Positions 46,251 to 58,623 of a stretch of DNA of 64,000 nt are shown piece after piece. The number at the start of each line of letters is the position of its first letter. Within the stretch, counting starts at the first letter, position 1. The position numbers were made by a program, and so were the translations under genes. The stretch is from Cercis canadensis. Taxonomy: Eukaryota > Streptophyta > Magnoliopsida > Fabales > Fabaceae. Location of the stretch: assembly GCA_003255065.1 (NCBI GenBank), contig QAOA01005801.1, forward strand, positions 1,150,367-1,214,366, read 5' to 3'. Below the pieces are notes generated by a model. It worked only from the letters and a program-made list of their open reading frames with translations. It ran no database searches and had not been told where the DNA came from.

Positions 46251-49190
46251 ACCAATGCTAAATTGTTTAGGCAATTGTGTGATGCCCATGTAATAACCCC
46301 CAACCTACAAACCTCATTCAACCATCTTTCCCTCATTGATATAACTTAAACCATAAGTGTGAATATTATAGAGGCACAGTTGAATACTCAATTGAAGATT
46401 GCTTTAGTTTTTAGTATGACGTGATGCATGTGATTAAACAATGAATGATTAAACTCGAGGGGATTGGCCAATGTGGATTCTAACTCTTTGCCAAATCATG
46501 AGGCAAAAGCTGGTGTGAATATCATTAGTGGAAAAATGGAGGGGATTAGAAAAATCATTGATGTTAAGATCCCCATGAAGAAGGTGTGGGAGAGCTAGAA
46601 AGTAGTTGGTTACGACCTGAACATTTATTGTAAAGGGATGAATGAAGAGGATAAATATGACTATGAATCATTCTGTGAACATTATCAAAGTTTGGGCCAT
46701 GACATAGAGAATTGTTGGGACTTTAAATGTGAGGCATAAAAATTGATTTTGCTAGGTGTTATGGGGGTGTTATAAGGTTTGAAAAGAAAAACATTGTTAT
46801 TAACGGGGGGATCAATGTTATAGGGGATGAGCCAATGGTTTTCAAACTTTTCATTCTCAAGGTATTGCTGAGTCCACAACCTAGTCAGGCACAACCAGAT
46901 GTCATCATACAAGTGCTAACCTATTTTCCTTATGAGAGTAATCATGTGAGGCCATGGAACTATGGGGGTAAATGTGATATCTACTAACGAGAAGGCTCTA
47001 AAGTAGGGATGGCAATGGGGCGGGGATGGGGCGGGGCAAGCAGTCCCCGTCCCCATCCCCGAAGGGCATGGGCATGCCCCATCCCCGGACCCATCCCTGG
47101 CGGGGATTTTTCAGCATCCTCATCCCCGCCCCACTAAATCCCCATCTGCCCCATGCCCCGCCCCATTTACCCATACAACTATACTTTTTTTAAATATACA
47201 CAATTTATAAGTTTAATCTATCGATCATGATTTCTAATTAAAATTCAACTTTAATCGAATAAGATAATATAAATAATGCTCAAATAACATCATCAAAAAT
47301 TCAAGATATCCTCAAACAACAACAATAACATAAATAGTATTCAAACAAAATTATAAAAATTGTTCTTAAACAATTATAAAAGTCAATAAGAAATCATAAT
47401 AAGTACAAAAGGCTCCAAACAATTAAAATAAGTACAATTTATGAAGTTCTAATGTTTGTTGAAGTTGAACCACTCTCCATATTCTACAAAGCCAACAAAA
47501 AAAAAGAAAAAAAATTTAGGTTTGGGGAAAATGGAACTCAAGGTCGAGGGACTGAGGGAGGAAGGGTCAGATGAGTGTGTTGGTGATTTAGTGTGGGAAA
47601 ACCTTAGGCCATAATGACACCGTTTTGTGAAGAAATTTTTTTAAAAAAAATTTTGTAATGTATTATATATATATAATACATTACATAAATTTTATATATA
47701 TAGTGCGGGGCAGTGCGGGGTGGGGCGGGGCGGGGCAGGGCTTCCCCATCCCCAGACCCGCCCCTATCAAATTACCCATAAAATTACCCATCCCCATCCC
47801 CATACCCATTTTTTTGTCCCATACCCATACCCGAATGGGTAAAAAAACCGGGGCCCCATCGGGTCTGGGGCAAATTGCCATCCCTACTCTAAAGGATTGT
47901 TCTAATGAGTTGAATTTGAAAAAGAAAGGAGAGTCGAGCATAATTACCAATATAGTAGGGATTGGAGGAATAACTAGAAGTGGGAAGTGTTATCTTTCAG
48001 AAGAGGTAGTACGCCAAAAGAAAGAATAAAAGGGAAAGTTATGGTTGAAAGAAGAGATCAGATTCTAGCCAAAGGAAGAGATAATCAAGAGGGTTGCATT
48101 AAGGAGGAAGAGTTTTTGAAAATAATGAGATAAAGTGAGTATGATGTGGTCGACCAAATGAAGAAAACTCCAGCTTGTATTTCACTCTCATCTCTTATTA
48201 TGAGTTTAGAGTCTAACAGAAGAGCCCTACAGAGAATTTTAGGTCAAGCTTAAGTCCATCCAGACATCACTCCAGAGAAGTTTGGAAATATAGTGAACTT
48301 TATCCGAAATGTCAGCATGATCTCTTTTATCTGACTAAGAACTTATGCCAAATGCAAGCAACCACACAAAGGCCCTTCACATTACTCTTAAATGTGAATG
48401 ATATATGGTGGGAAAGGTTCTGATCGATAACGAGTTTGCCTTAAATGTACTTCCTCATTCAACCTTGATGCAACTACTGATAAACTCATATCTTATTCAA
48501 ACTAGCAACATGGTGATGAAAGCCTTTGATGGTACCAGAAAGGAAGAGCTTGGGGATATCCCACTTCAACTGGAAATTGGGCCTAACAAGTTTGATGTCT
48601 CTTTTCAAGTAATGGACATCGAACCTGCTTACACAATGCTACTGGGAAGGTCATGGATACATGCTACTAGAGTAGTGTCATCTACTTTACACCAGAGGTT
48701 GAAGTATATTAATGATAGGAGCGTATGTTGAAAGGGAAGAGGAGATGCTTGTGAGCAAGCCCAGTTCTTTACCATACATAGAATTAGCAGAGCAATCACT
48801 TGAGTCTTCTTTTCAATCCTTGGAATTAGTCCAGTGCAATGAGAAGAGGTCACAAGGGAAAGGGGATGTTAACCAAGTGATTGCCAAAATTATGGAGAAG
48901 AATGGTTTTTCAGATTAGGAAAGGCTTGGGGGTCAATCTACAAGGCATTAATGCACCTATTTCACTTCCCGAGAATGTTGGCAAGCAAGGGTTAGGATAT
49001 GAGCCATCAAAAGATGAGTTGCTAGGATTACAAGGAGATTGCCAAATGGGAGAAGCAAGAAGGATCCCTCATATTCAAGAGACCTTTACTCTTAGGCCTA
49101 TGAATACCATGAATACCCTAGAAGGCCATCATGAGGGAAGCTATTGGATTTGGCCCTGCGGTGGTGAGGAACAATTGAACAACTGAGAGA
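46251..49190 (+). pseudogene. Zinc-knuckle/protease region of the Tat/Ogre-like polyprotein, split by a hAT insertion
   Basis: Upstream part (46490-46990) has EHYQSLGHDIENCWDF, a degenerate CX-H-C zinc-knuckle-like motif. After the hAT insertion: YDVVDQMKKTPACISLSSLI and NRRALQRILGQA (48130-48250). The retropepsin core is at 48405-48731: GGKVLIDNEFALNVLP, MVMKAFDGTRKEELGDIPLQ, FQVMDIEPAYTMLLGRSWIH. The active-site triad, normally Asp-Asn/Thr/Ser-Gly, reads Asp-Asn-Glu, so the protease is probably dead. Downstream EEMLVSKPSSLPYIELAEQSLESSF is the usual linker toward RT. Several stops and a frameshift near 48720. Confidence 0.78.
47004..47886. mobile_element. hAT-type non-autonomous element nested in the Tat/Ogre-like element
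   Basis: Perfect 8-bp TSD CTCTAAAG (46996-47003 and 47887-47894) and terminal inverted repeats TAGGGATGGCAA / TTGCCATCCCTA. Both ends are GGGGCGGGG / CCCCGCCCC-rich subterminal repeats; the middle is AT-rich with no transposase. Size and ends fit a well-known plant hAT miniature type. Removing it rejoins the Gypsy coding context (EGSK | DCSNEL). Confidence 0.92.
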
Positions 49191-49609
49191 TGGAGCCAGT
49201 GCTAGACATAGTTCATTTTGAGTAATAATTGTCCATGTTGTTTTATTTTCGTGTGACTGAAGTCCAAAGTCATTTGAACTTTATAATGTATTGGACCATG
49301 TTTTATTTAAAAGTTTTAATGAAATAGTTTTTCATAAAGCTTTGTTACCTTTCTGTTTTCGTTTTTCGATACTTGTAATTTTATTCTTACTTTATTCTTC
49401 ATTTGTTGATACTTGTCATGTTTTTAATCTCTCAGGATTTTTGTTAGCATGGATCCATTGTCCTAATATGAGGCTCCTATATGTTCGATAACTTATTCTC
49501 ATATTGAATTTGATATTGATGGTTACAACTCTGATAAGGACATGAAGCTTTCTGGTAAATTTGCAAAAATGGTCGAGTCATCTAAAAAAGCAATAATCCC
49601 CCACGATGA

Positions 49610-51480
49610 ACAAGTCTAGATCCTAAACTTGGGCATTGAAAATGAAAAAAAAGAATTGAAAATTGTTGATAACCTAGAAAGAAAAGAAATAGTCGCTCTC
49701 TTCAAAGAATACATAGATGTTTTCGATTGGTCCTATCAAGACATGCCTGGCCTCAATCATGATATTGTGTCTCATAAAATTTCTTTGAATCCCGATTGTA
49801 AACCAATTAAATAGAAGTTGAGGCGAATGAGGCCAAAAATGTCTAGCAAGGTAAAGAAAGAAGTAATCAAGCAAATAGAGGCTAGATTCTTAAAAGTGTC
49901 TACTTACCCATAATAGGTTGCTAATACAGTTCCAATGCCTAAGAAGGATGGTTAGGTGAGAATGTGTGTGGACTTTCAGGATTTGAACAGATCTAGTCCC
50001 AAAAATGACTTCCCTTTGCCTCATAAAGATGTGCTTATTGATAATACAACAAAAAACCATTGATACTCATTCACAGATGGATATTCGAGATATAATCAAA
50101 TCTCAATGGCTTAGGAAGATAAAGAGAATACTACGTTTATTACTCACTGGGGCACATACTGCTATAGAGTAATGTCATTTAGGTTAAAGAATGCAGAGAC
50201 TACTTATCAAAGGGCTATGGTCACATTGTTTCATGATATGATACACAAGGAGATTGAAGTGTACATGGATGACATGGTGGCTAAGTCGAAAGAAAGGGAA
50301 AGTCATGTGAATATACTTCAAAAGTTGTTTGAAAGGATGAGGAAATACAAACTAAGATTGAATCCCGCCAAGTGCACTTTTGGCACGACATCAGGAAAAT
50401 TGTTAAGGTTTATTGTTAGTGAGCGAGAGAGTGAAATAGACCTATACAAAGTTTGAGCAATCCAGAAAATGCCACCTCTAAAATCAAAAAGAGAAGTTCA
50501 AAGTTTCCTTAGAAGGCTTAATTACATAGCAAGATTCATCTCCAATCTTGAGCAAATGGGATGAAAGGTCTTAGGGGGTCTTTGATAAAGTCAAAAAGTA
50601 TTTACTCAATCCCCTAGTGCTAGTATCTCCGACCCCATGAAGGTAATTTATTTTATATTTGACTATGTTCCATGAGTCAATGGGGAGTGTGCTAGGGCAA
50701 CACGATGAAACTAGAAGGAAGGAAAAGGGCTATTTATTACTTGAGTAAGAGGTTTACTGAGTATGAGACAAAATATGCCCTGGTAGAAAAGACTTGTTGT
50801 GCTCTAGTTTGGGTGGCTAGTAGTTCTGGAAATACATGCTATACCATACTACTTTGCTCATTTCCCATATGGATCCAATCAAGTTCATTTTTTAAAAGCC
50901 TTCTCTCTCAGGATGTTTAGCAAAATGACAAATTGTCTTTTCTGAGTATGATGTGGTGTATCTGACCATGAAGGCAGTAAAATGGAGTGTAATCGCTGAT
51001 CAATTGACCGAAAGCCCCATTGATGATTACCAACCCATGAAATTCAAATTTCAAGACGAGGACATTCTTCCAATTGAAGAGAAGAATGAGGAAGAAGAAG
51101 CGAGATGAAAGATGTACTTTGATAAGGTGATAAATGTGTACGGGAAAAGAATAGGAGTTGTAATTGTGTCACCAAAAGGGAAGAAATTCCTTATAGTCAT
51201 CAAGTTGAGATTTGATTGCACTAATAATGTGGCTAAATATGAAGCTTGTATGAGGGGTTTGCAAGCAACTTTGGATTTAAGAATTGACACTTTGAATATT
51301 TTTTGAGATTCTGCATTTATCATCTATTAGAGAAAGGAGAATGGCAAACTAGAGACTCAAATATGTACCAAAAATATCTGATAGAGTTGATTGAGAAATT
51401 TGAATATAGCAAATTTTCTCATTTAACTCGTGACAAAAATCAGTTTGTTGAGGCCTTTTGGCAAATTTGGCAGTAATGAC
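49610..51480 (+). pseudogene. Reverse transcriptase and dual RNase H of the Tat/Ogre-like element
   Basis: RT: ALFKEYIDVFDWSYQDMPGL, HKISLNPDCKPIK, VANTVPMPKKDG, VRMCVDFQDLNRSSPKNDFP and YMDD at 50262-50273 (EVYMDDMVAKS), with NPAKCTFG following. First RNase H: AIYYLSKRFTEYETKYALVE (50740-50800), already eroded. A second RNase H lies at about 51110-51480: MYFDKVINVYGKRIGVVIVS, FDCTNNVAKYEACMRGLQ, ending near a TGA that replaces Gly-Asp-Ser. Two RNase H domains in series are diagnostic of the Tat lineage. Breaks include TAG at 49812-49814, 49913-49915 and 49954, TAA at 50063, and a frameshift near 50570-50700. RT catalytic Asp residues are still present. Confidence 0.85.
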
Positions 51481-51649
51481 CAAGCTCGATTGCGGAATAA
51501 TGGTACAACCTATATAAGTGAAATTAGAAGATAAGCATGTCTGCTGTTTAAATGTAAAAGAAGAGCCTGATGACCATCCTTGGTATGATGATATCATACA
51601 ATACATCAAACTCATAGAGTATCCAACTGGGGCAAATGAAAATTATAAA

Positions 51650-52827
51650 AAGACTATTCGACTTATGACACTAGGTTTCTTTTTGAGCGGATAGATTCTT
51701 TATAAGAGAAGTCATGATGGCACGCTCTTGCGGTGTGTTGATGCAAAGGAAGCCAATCATATTTTGAGCGGTGTTCATGATGGAATATGCGCTACTCATG
51801 CAAATGGTCATATGATGACTCAAAAATTCTTATGAGTTAGGTATTACTAGATGACAATAGAGAGAAATTGTATCAATTACTTCAGAAAGTCCCATCAATG
51901 CTAGATTTATTCCGATCGCACCAATGCTCCATCATTTCCTCTTCATAATCTAACAACACCTTAGCCATTCTTAATGTGAGGAATCGATGTGATAGGATCC
52001 ATTAATCCAAAAGCTTCTAGTGGGCATCGTTTCATCTTGAAGGCAATTGGCTATTTCACAAAATGGGTGAAAGAAGCTTCATATGTGAAAGTGACCCAGA
52101 AGGCGGTTGTTAAATTCTTAAAGATGAACATTATTCGTTGATATGGGCAACCTGAGAGAATCATCACAGACAATGCTCCAAATTTGAATGGTGTTGAAAT
52201 ACAAAAGTTGTACAAGCAATTTACAATTAAGCATCACAATTCCTCACTCTATAGGCCACAAATGAATGGAGTTGTAGAGGCTGCTAATAAAAACATCAAG
52301 AAAATAATTGAGAAGATGGTAATAACTTACAAAGATTCACATGAGATGCTTCCTTAAGCATTGCATGCCTATTGTACAATTGTCTGATCTTCAATTGGGG
52401 CAATACCTTATTCTCTGGTATATGGTATGAAGTTGTTACTCCTATAGAAGTGGATATCCCTTCGCTTAGAGTTATGATGGAGACCGAGTTGGAAGAAGCG
52501 AAATGGGCGAGAGCTAGGTATGAGCAATTGAACATGATTGAAGAGAAGAGATTAACTGCTATTTGTCATGGACAACTATACCAACAAAGAATAGTTAGGG
52601 CCTTTAATAAGAAGGTTCGACCTCGAAAATTCCAATTAGGGGATTTGGTATTGAAAAAGATCCCACCACATCAAGAAGATGCTCGAGGAAAATGGGCCTC
52701 AACTCATGAGGAGCTATACATGGTTAAACATGCATTATTAGGCGGAGCATTAATCCTTACAAACATGGAAGGTCAAGAGCTTCCTAGGCTTAAAAATTCT
52801 AATGCAGTTAAAATATATTACTCATAA
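51650..52827 (+). pseudogene. Integrase of the Tat/Ogre-like element
   Basis: The zinc-binding HHCC region is damaged (HILSGVHDGICATHANGHMM, then stops). The catalytic core retains Asp (51986-51988, IDVIGSI), Asp (52169-52171, IITDNAPNLNG) and Glu (52277-52279, PQMNGVVEAANKN) in a single frame, with 36-codon spacing between the last two: an intact DD35E triad. C-terminal piece 52372-52827 includes KRLTAICHGQLYQQRI, FNKKVRPRKFQLGDLVLKK and GGALILTNMEGQELPRL, ending KIYYS then TAA. Breaks: TAA at 51834, TAG at 51850, a stop near 52141 and a frameshift near 52430. Confidence 0.85.
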
Positions 52828-52828
52828 A

Positions 52829-53008
52829 AAAAAAAAAAGGCCCACAACACTGAAAAACCAAAAGGCCAACTTAGGCAAAAATTAGGGAGTAAAAAATAAA
52901 TAAAAAAAGGCCCAATAGGCTGAAAACTTGAAAAGGTGGCTTAGGCAAAAATTAGGGCATAAAAAAGCTCGCCAGGCTGAAAACCTAAGAGGGTGGTTTA
53001 GGCAATGA
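52829..53008 (+). repeat. ~60-bp tandem repeats after the Tat/Ogre-like integrase
   Basis: Three imperfect units with AAAAAAGGCCCA, GGCTGAAAACTTGAAAAGG and CTTAGGCAAAAATTAGGG phrases. Such non-coding repeats commonly follow pol in Tat elements. Confidence 0.65.
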
Positions 53009-53889
53009 GGGAAACATAGAATAATAGCAAAAGGCAAAGGTGAAGTTTGATTACATAGTGTAATTCATGAGAAAGTTGAGAAATTTGCATTCTAACATCA
53101 GAGGGGTAAATGTTCTCATTAGTCAAGTAAAAGTCTTATTCAATTCAATATGAGAATCACTCAAGTTTGACATTATGGAGCTAAAAACTAGGGTAATTTT
53201 TTGGATCCATGTGGCTTATGGATTCTTCATCTCGAACTACATGGGCTTTGATTCCTCTTCGAGGATACGTAGGCACCTACTTGGTAGGGCAAGTCCAATA
53301 TCATAAAGTTTCTATATTGGGGCAAATTTGCCTTCCATGTATTAATGATAATCCTCCATTGATTTTGTTTCCTTAAAGAGTGTAATCTTTTACTTATTGT
53401 TACATAAAAGAAGTTGGTTCATTGAATTAATTTCTTTCTATTTTGCATTTGCTCCATTTTCTTAAAACTGTTGAATTATTGCTTTGAATAAAGTATGAGT
53501 GGATTTTTCATAATGGCATATTCAGTTATTCTTAAAGGGACCTCACTGACGGGGCTTTTAGACCTCAGGGGAATGCAAATTCCTAATCATAGCAGGGTTT
53601 CAGATCTAATAAAAAGTTAAAAGGGATATAAGAAGAAAAAGGATGAAAATCAAAGAAAGAGAAAAGGAAATAAACAAAGAAAAACTCCATGCAGTGTAGT
53701 CTAAAGAAGTTCAAGGTTATCATTTTTTGGATAAGAAAGCATATGGTTTCACGAAGACAAGAAAAATTAGAGGTCCGGCGGGAAAGACACACATGAACGA
53801 ATTGACCTTTCGAAAGAGTAAATTTTGATTGAGTTGAATGACTCTCAAAAGAATCAATTATATTTTATCTCGATGCCATAAGGTATGTT

Positions 53890-54480
53890 TCGTATAGAAT
53901 TTAAAGTTCTTGCTAATTTACAATTTCCTACCAATTCCCAAGCTTAAACCCTAGTTTTAAATTTTTTGTCAATTCCCAAGCTCGAACCTTAGTTTTAAAT
54001 TTCCTATCAATTTAAAGTTCCTATCAATTTACAATTTCTTGCCAATTTAAATTTCCTACCAATGTTTAGGTTCAAATCCTCATTTTAAACTTTTTGCTAA
54101 TTCCAAGGCTCGAACTCTGGTCTTAAATTTCCTACCAATTTAAAGTTCCGACCCAATTTACAATTTCCTGCGAATTCCTAAGGTCAAACTCTGCTTTTAA
54201 ATTTTCTGCCAATTCCAAGCTTAAACCCTGGTTTTAATTTTTTTTGCCAATTCCTAGGCTTGAACCCTGGTTTTAAATTTCTTGCTAATTTTCAATTTCC
54301 TGCCAATTTAAATTTTCTTTCAATCTCTAAGCTCGAACCCTAGTTTTAAATTTCTTGCCAATTCTCAGGCTCGAACCCTAATTTTAAATTTCATGTCAAT
54401 TTAAAGTTCCAGCCAATTTACAATTCTAGCCAATTTAACTTATCTGCCAATTTAAAGTTTTTGCTAATTTACAACGCCCT
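53890..54480 (+). repeat. Tandem repeat array in the 3' untranslated region of the Tat/Ogre-like element
   Basis: About ten irregular units of ~55-65 bp built from AATTCCCAAGCTCGAACCCT, AGTTTTAAATTTCCTGCCAA and TTTAAAGTTCCTGCCAATTT words. Upstream at 53211-53300 is a CGAGGATACGTAGGCACC phrase common in Tat 3' regions. Confidence 0.75.
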
Positions 54481-54500
54481 GGATGTTTTAAATTGCTTGC

Positions 54501-55926
54501 TGATGAGCTGCCGAGGCTCCTCAAATTACTTAAAGTTTAAGGTCAGTTCCTAAGTTATTTGCAGCAAAGGGCAGCCCTAAGTCGAACCTAAGGATTGTTC
54601 TATTTGGTGAATCATATTGAGAAGCATATAAACAGGGGGGTTGTGTTTGTTTATGTGATTAACAAAAATTAATTGAAAGTGGTAAATTTTGAGAGAAAGA
54701 AACCAATCCAAGTCTTAACTAATTCTGATTTTGATTCATCCTTGATTTCTAAGGATCCATTTAATTATTAATCATGTTCTTGGCCTTTAAAACATATCAA
54801 GAAGCCTCTCAATGTTCTATGGATGTCTACTGGTTAAGCAACCAGAATTCGGTTCAACAAGGGACTAAATGAATTAAGCAAACATTCAAGTCCAGTTTAA
54901 CCTAAGTCCTGAATCCAGCCAAGGTAATTAATCCGTCCAAGCTTAGAACCATTAATTAACCATACAATCCTCTTTTATCACATGCAAACAGAATATGAAC
55001 ACATGAATAATCCAATCCGAATTAAGCAATTCAAACAGAATATTTCAGAGGATTGAAAGAACTTGATTAACAACTAAAATGAAGAACAACAACACATAAT
55101 CTCAAAATCAATAATCAGAATAGCAAAACCTGGATTGATATGATGGATTAGCCCTCCATGAACAAGAAGAGCTGAGTTCTTACAAAATATCTAAGAGAAA
55201 ACTTAAGAGCTAAGGAAAGCTTGAAAGCTGTCTAAAATATCTAAAGACTTCATTCTGAATTTCAGCTGCGCCCTCTTGCTGATATAGACCTCCAAATTTA
55301 CATGCACACCCAAATTGCCCTTAGGGCACACTTGTTCCCATGGGCCTTAGCTTCAATTGGGCTTTGGTTTGGGCCCATTTGGACTTGTCATGAGGAAGTT
55401 AGGCCCATTTAAGTGGCAGAAGGTGTCTGGAACCGTCAGCTAACTTGCACAGCAAATAAGACCATCTTCAACATAAAATATGGTGAACCGGTCTTCATAT
55501 CAATTGAAGCTCTGTCTGTTAGCTTTCCAATGGTACCAGTTTCAGGTCCATATGACATTCACAACTCAAGTTATGACCCAAATACTGCATGTAGGTCAGG
55601 ATCCTGCGACAGCATGTCTTCTCTGGCTTCCAGGCTGCATATGACCTTCTGAACGTCCGAATTAGCTTTGGAGCCGTGAAAGAAAGTTGTAGAAAATTCT
55701 CTCAGCTTTCCAACAAGGTATGACTCGAAATTTTTAGACATCCAGAACTCAAGATATGCATGAAACACAGAGACAGCATATAATGCCCAGTATTGCTGGA
55801 AATTGCAATTAAGCATAAATGGATCCAAAGTCATGAAATGAGGTCTAAGTCTATGCAATTCAGCCCAAAAGAGGTTTAAAAAACTAAGTATGAGGGATAA
55901 CTATTATATAAAAAGTGTGTTCATCA
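54501..55926 (-). mobile_element. Solo LTR inserted in the 3' region of the Tat/Ogre-like element
   Basis: Perfect 5-bp TSD CTTGC (54496-54500 and 55927-55931). Ends are TGATGAGCTG ... GTTCATCA, so read on the minus strand it starts TGATGAACAC. Orientation is judged from a TATATCAGCAAGAG box near 55270 and tail GATTCACCAAATAGAACAATC, which match the plus-strand LTR-like block at 8.8-10.9 kb in style. No internal region or second LTR, hence a recombination-derived solo LTR. The frame at 55571-55858 is LTR sequence, not a gene. Confidence 0.85.
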
Positions 55927-56070
55927 CTTGCTATTCTTTAGATTCAAGCACTAGCACTTAATATTTTGTTTTTCAAAAAAAATACTTGTATTTTATCTTT
56001 ACATGTTTCCAATACGAAAACGTGAAAAGCAAGAGCTTAACACATTGTTCTAATAGAAAACATGTAAAGA

Positions 56071-56624
56071 TGGGCAACTGTAGACATCATTTTTTGTTTG
56101 GGTAAGTTTTTGTTTTAGTCACACCAAAAATGCATGCATGCATCACTTTAAAAGTTTTGTGCTCTTGGACTTGGATTTGGAAAATTTCATCTTTGCAAAA
56201 TTCATATGTGTAGTCCAACTTTTCTATTAGGCCCAATTGGTCCATTTGTTATTTATAGTAATTTTTTTTTTTCATTTTGTAAATTTAAAGTACTTTTCTT
56301 AAAAAATAAAAAAAAATGTTAGTAAATAAGTTACAAAAAAAAATAGTTTTGCTTTTGCATCCTAAAATCTACTTAGATTAAGGAGAATGCAAGGGAAAGT
56401 CTGCCTATGTTTTGATTGGTCCAAAATCTCTATGTGGCATAAGGATATTTTGGGGAAAAGGGAAAATTTTGAAGTAAAAGAAAAGATAATTAGAACCGGA
56501 TAGAGAGAGGAAATAGAGAGGAAAATGAGTGAGAGAGTAGGAAAGTGAGAGGAAGGTGAAGGAAAGAGAAAAGGAAAGTGCTAGGAAATTTCATGGGGTA
56601 GAACCAAATACAAAGAGAGAGTTN

Positions 56625-56657
<33 letters not shown>

Positions 56658-57755
56658 AAAAACAAAAACAAAAACAAAAACAAAGGAGAGACTATCGTGT
56701 AAGAGAATAGAGGAAAAAAAGAGCAAAAGAGAGAAAGCTATAGAGGAGAGAAAAAAGCAGAGAAAGCAAGGAAAAGGGAGAAAGGGAGCTTGTAGATCAA
56801 GAAGGAAGAAGAATTCGAGTTTGATTTTCAAAGCTTAAAGATTCATAAATGAGTTTGAGCTCCAACAAGCGTAATCTCAATTCCTTTTAGCTTTTATCCT
56901 CCTATAGAACTTGCCTTTTCCTATGATTCTAGTTCCAAGTGAGTATGCTCTGTTTTTCTTAGTTTCCTTTGAATGCCTATTCGGATGGGTTTTGTAGTGT
57001 CATTCTATTGTGGTTTTTATGGTTTGGAATGCTCATCGTATCCAATATTTTTATTTGGTTCATGTTTTCAGTCATTTTTTTTATTTCATTTTGTTCATTT
57101 AAAGTTTGTTGATTATCTTGGTTTTCTCCATTTGGGTATATTGGTCACCGATTGGGAATCAATATATTTGAGATAATGGAGTTCTTCTTTTATTATTATG
57201 AAATTAGTTTAAAGGTATTTGAAGTGGGTTTAGTTTTCTAGTCTTTGTTTGTTCATTTCTCTAGTTATTATGATTGGGTAATTTTCTTAATAATGAAAGA
57301 AAAAATAATAATAAAAATGGTAGCATGAAAAGTGATGCCTGTTTGAATGGACTATTTCATTTGAGCTAGCTAAGGGTTTATTGTGAGTAGCTTATTAGCA
57401 TTTTGACTCTTAGAATTTTCTTTGGATTTGTATCTTGAATTCAATGGTTGTTTTGAGTAGTTGATTAGTGTTTGAAGTCTTGGGGCTGGTTAGAAAGTTT
57501 TTTTTTTTTTTGGCTTATATTAGGTTGAATTATAATTCCCTGGATGTGTTATTATGTTTTGGGGTGGCTGTCATGGGTTATCAAGTGTTATTTTAAGGAC
57601 AAATGAAAACTAGTTTATTGCTTTGCTTTGATTCCAAATGAGTGGTTGTTCTGTTGTATGTTTGCATGATTGTCTTTAATTTTAGAATTTGTTGAAGCTC
57701 TGATTTCAAGTGATGTTTTGATATATTTCCATTACTGCTTTGGTCTATTTTTTTA
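56071..57755 (+). repeat. Probable start of the 3' LTR of the Tat/Ogre-like element (first segment)
   Basis: TGTAGACATCATTTTTTG follows a purine-rich AAAGATGGGCAAC, as expected at a 3' LTR start, and no coding region follows. It cannot be matched to the window's 5' LTR because that copy lacks its 5' part. Includes a poly-A run with N (56624) and a (CAAAAA)n microsatellite (56657-56684). No gene recognised. Confidence 0.4.
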
Positions 57756-58623
57756 TGAGGATCATGGCACCCAATCAAGAGACTCGTTATCCATGTCCGT
57801 GCATCTGACCACAAGAGCAAGAGCTAAAAGGATGCAAGAATCTTTGAACGGCTTGATTGAGAAGATCGAGACTCAAGGAGCATGTGTAGATGAAGATCAA
57901 CGGCTTGTGAGTTTCATTTGGACTGAAAATGAGCTTGCTGAAGACAGGGCAGAATCTTGGGCACCATAAGCTCCAAAACCCGGTGCTATAGTGCCCCAAA
58001 TGACTCATAATGGCTCTTAGGCAGAGCCTCAGGCGTTGTATCTAGCAAACAGCAAGCCAGGCACTACAGTGCTCTGTCAATTTATAGCTTAGAAAGTTTT
58101 GACCTAAAATGAGCATTTTGGTTAGTGGTTCCGAGCTTAGACCAACTATTTTGGGCCTAATTTATGAGCAATTACACTTAGGTTATTAATGTTATCCATT
58201 TTAGGACATTTAGCTGTTAGTTTGGGCTTCTTTAGGTTTTGTTTAAGGCCTTTGGCCCAATTAGACTTAGAATTATGTTTGTTTTCTTTTATAAGGTAGT
58301 TGACCCTTTTGAGGCAACATAACTTCAGAATACACATTTAAGTGAAAGTTGAGAGTTTTCTCCTACCTTGGTTCTTTGAAGAACTAGCAGAACTTATCAA
58401 GAACCCTAGTTCTTATGGCATTTAGAACTTATCAAGAACCCTAGGTTCTTGTGGTGTTCGATCCAAGACTTATCACTTACCTCCTATCCCTTCTTGAGTG
58501 TGGCATCTATATCCTTCTCTTTTCTTTTATTTTTGCGTGTTCTGAAATCTTTGAACTTGATTGGACGATTCTCGGGCAATTGGAATCTCTACCATTCAGG
58601 TTACCCCATAGGGATTCGCATCA
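57756..58623 (+). repeat. 5' LTR of the deleted Gypsy element
   Basis: Matches 60952-61793, from GAGGATCATGGCACCCAATC to GGTTACCCCATAGG. The first ~200 bp can be read as the C-terminal end of a Gypsy polyprotein (TTRARAKRMQESLNGLIEKI). This means the element's coding region overlaps its 3' LTR, and the 5' LTR carries the non-translated copy. Confidence 0.75.

Noticed and set aside
47681..48029. Frames with Gly-Met or Ile-Pro repeats near 47.7-48.0 kb
   Set aside because: Caused by CCCATACCC/GGGTATGGG subterminal repeats of the hAT element.
55571..55858. 95-codon minus-strand frame in the solo LTR
   Set aside because: Lies wholly within an LTR with TSD and matches non-coding phrases shared with the LTR block at 8.8-9.9 kb.
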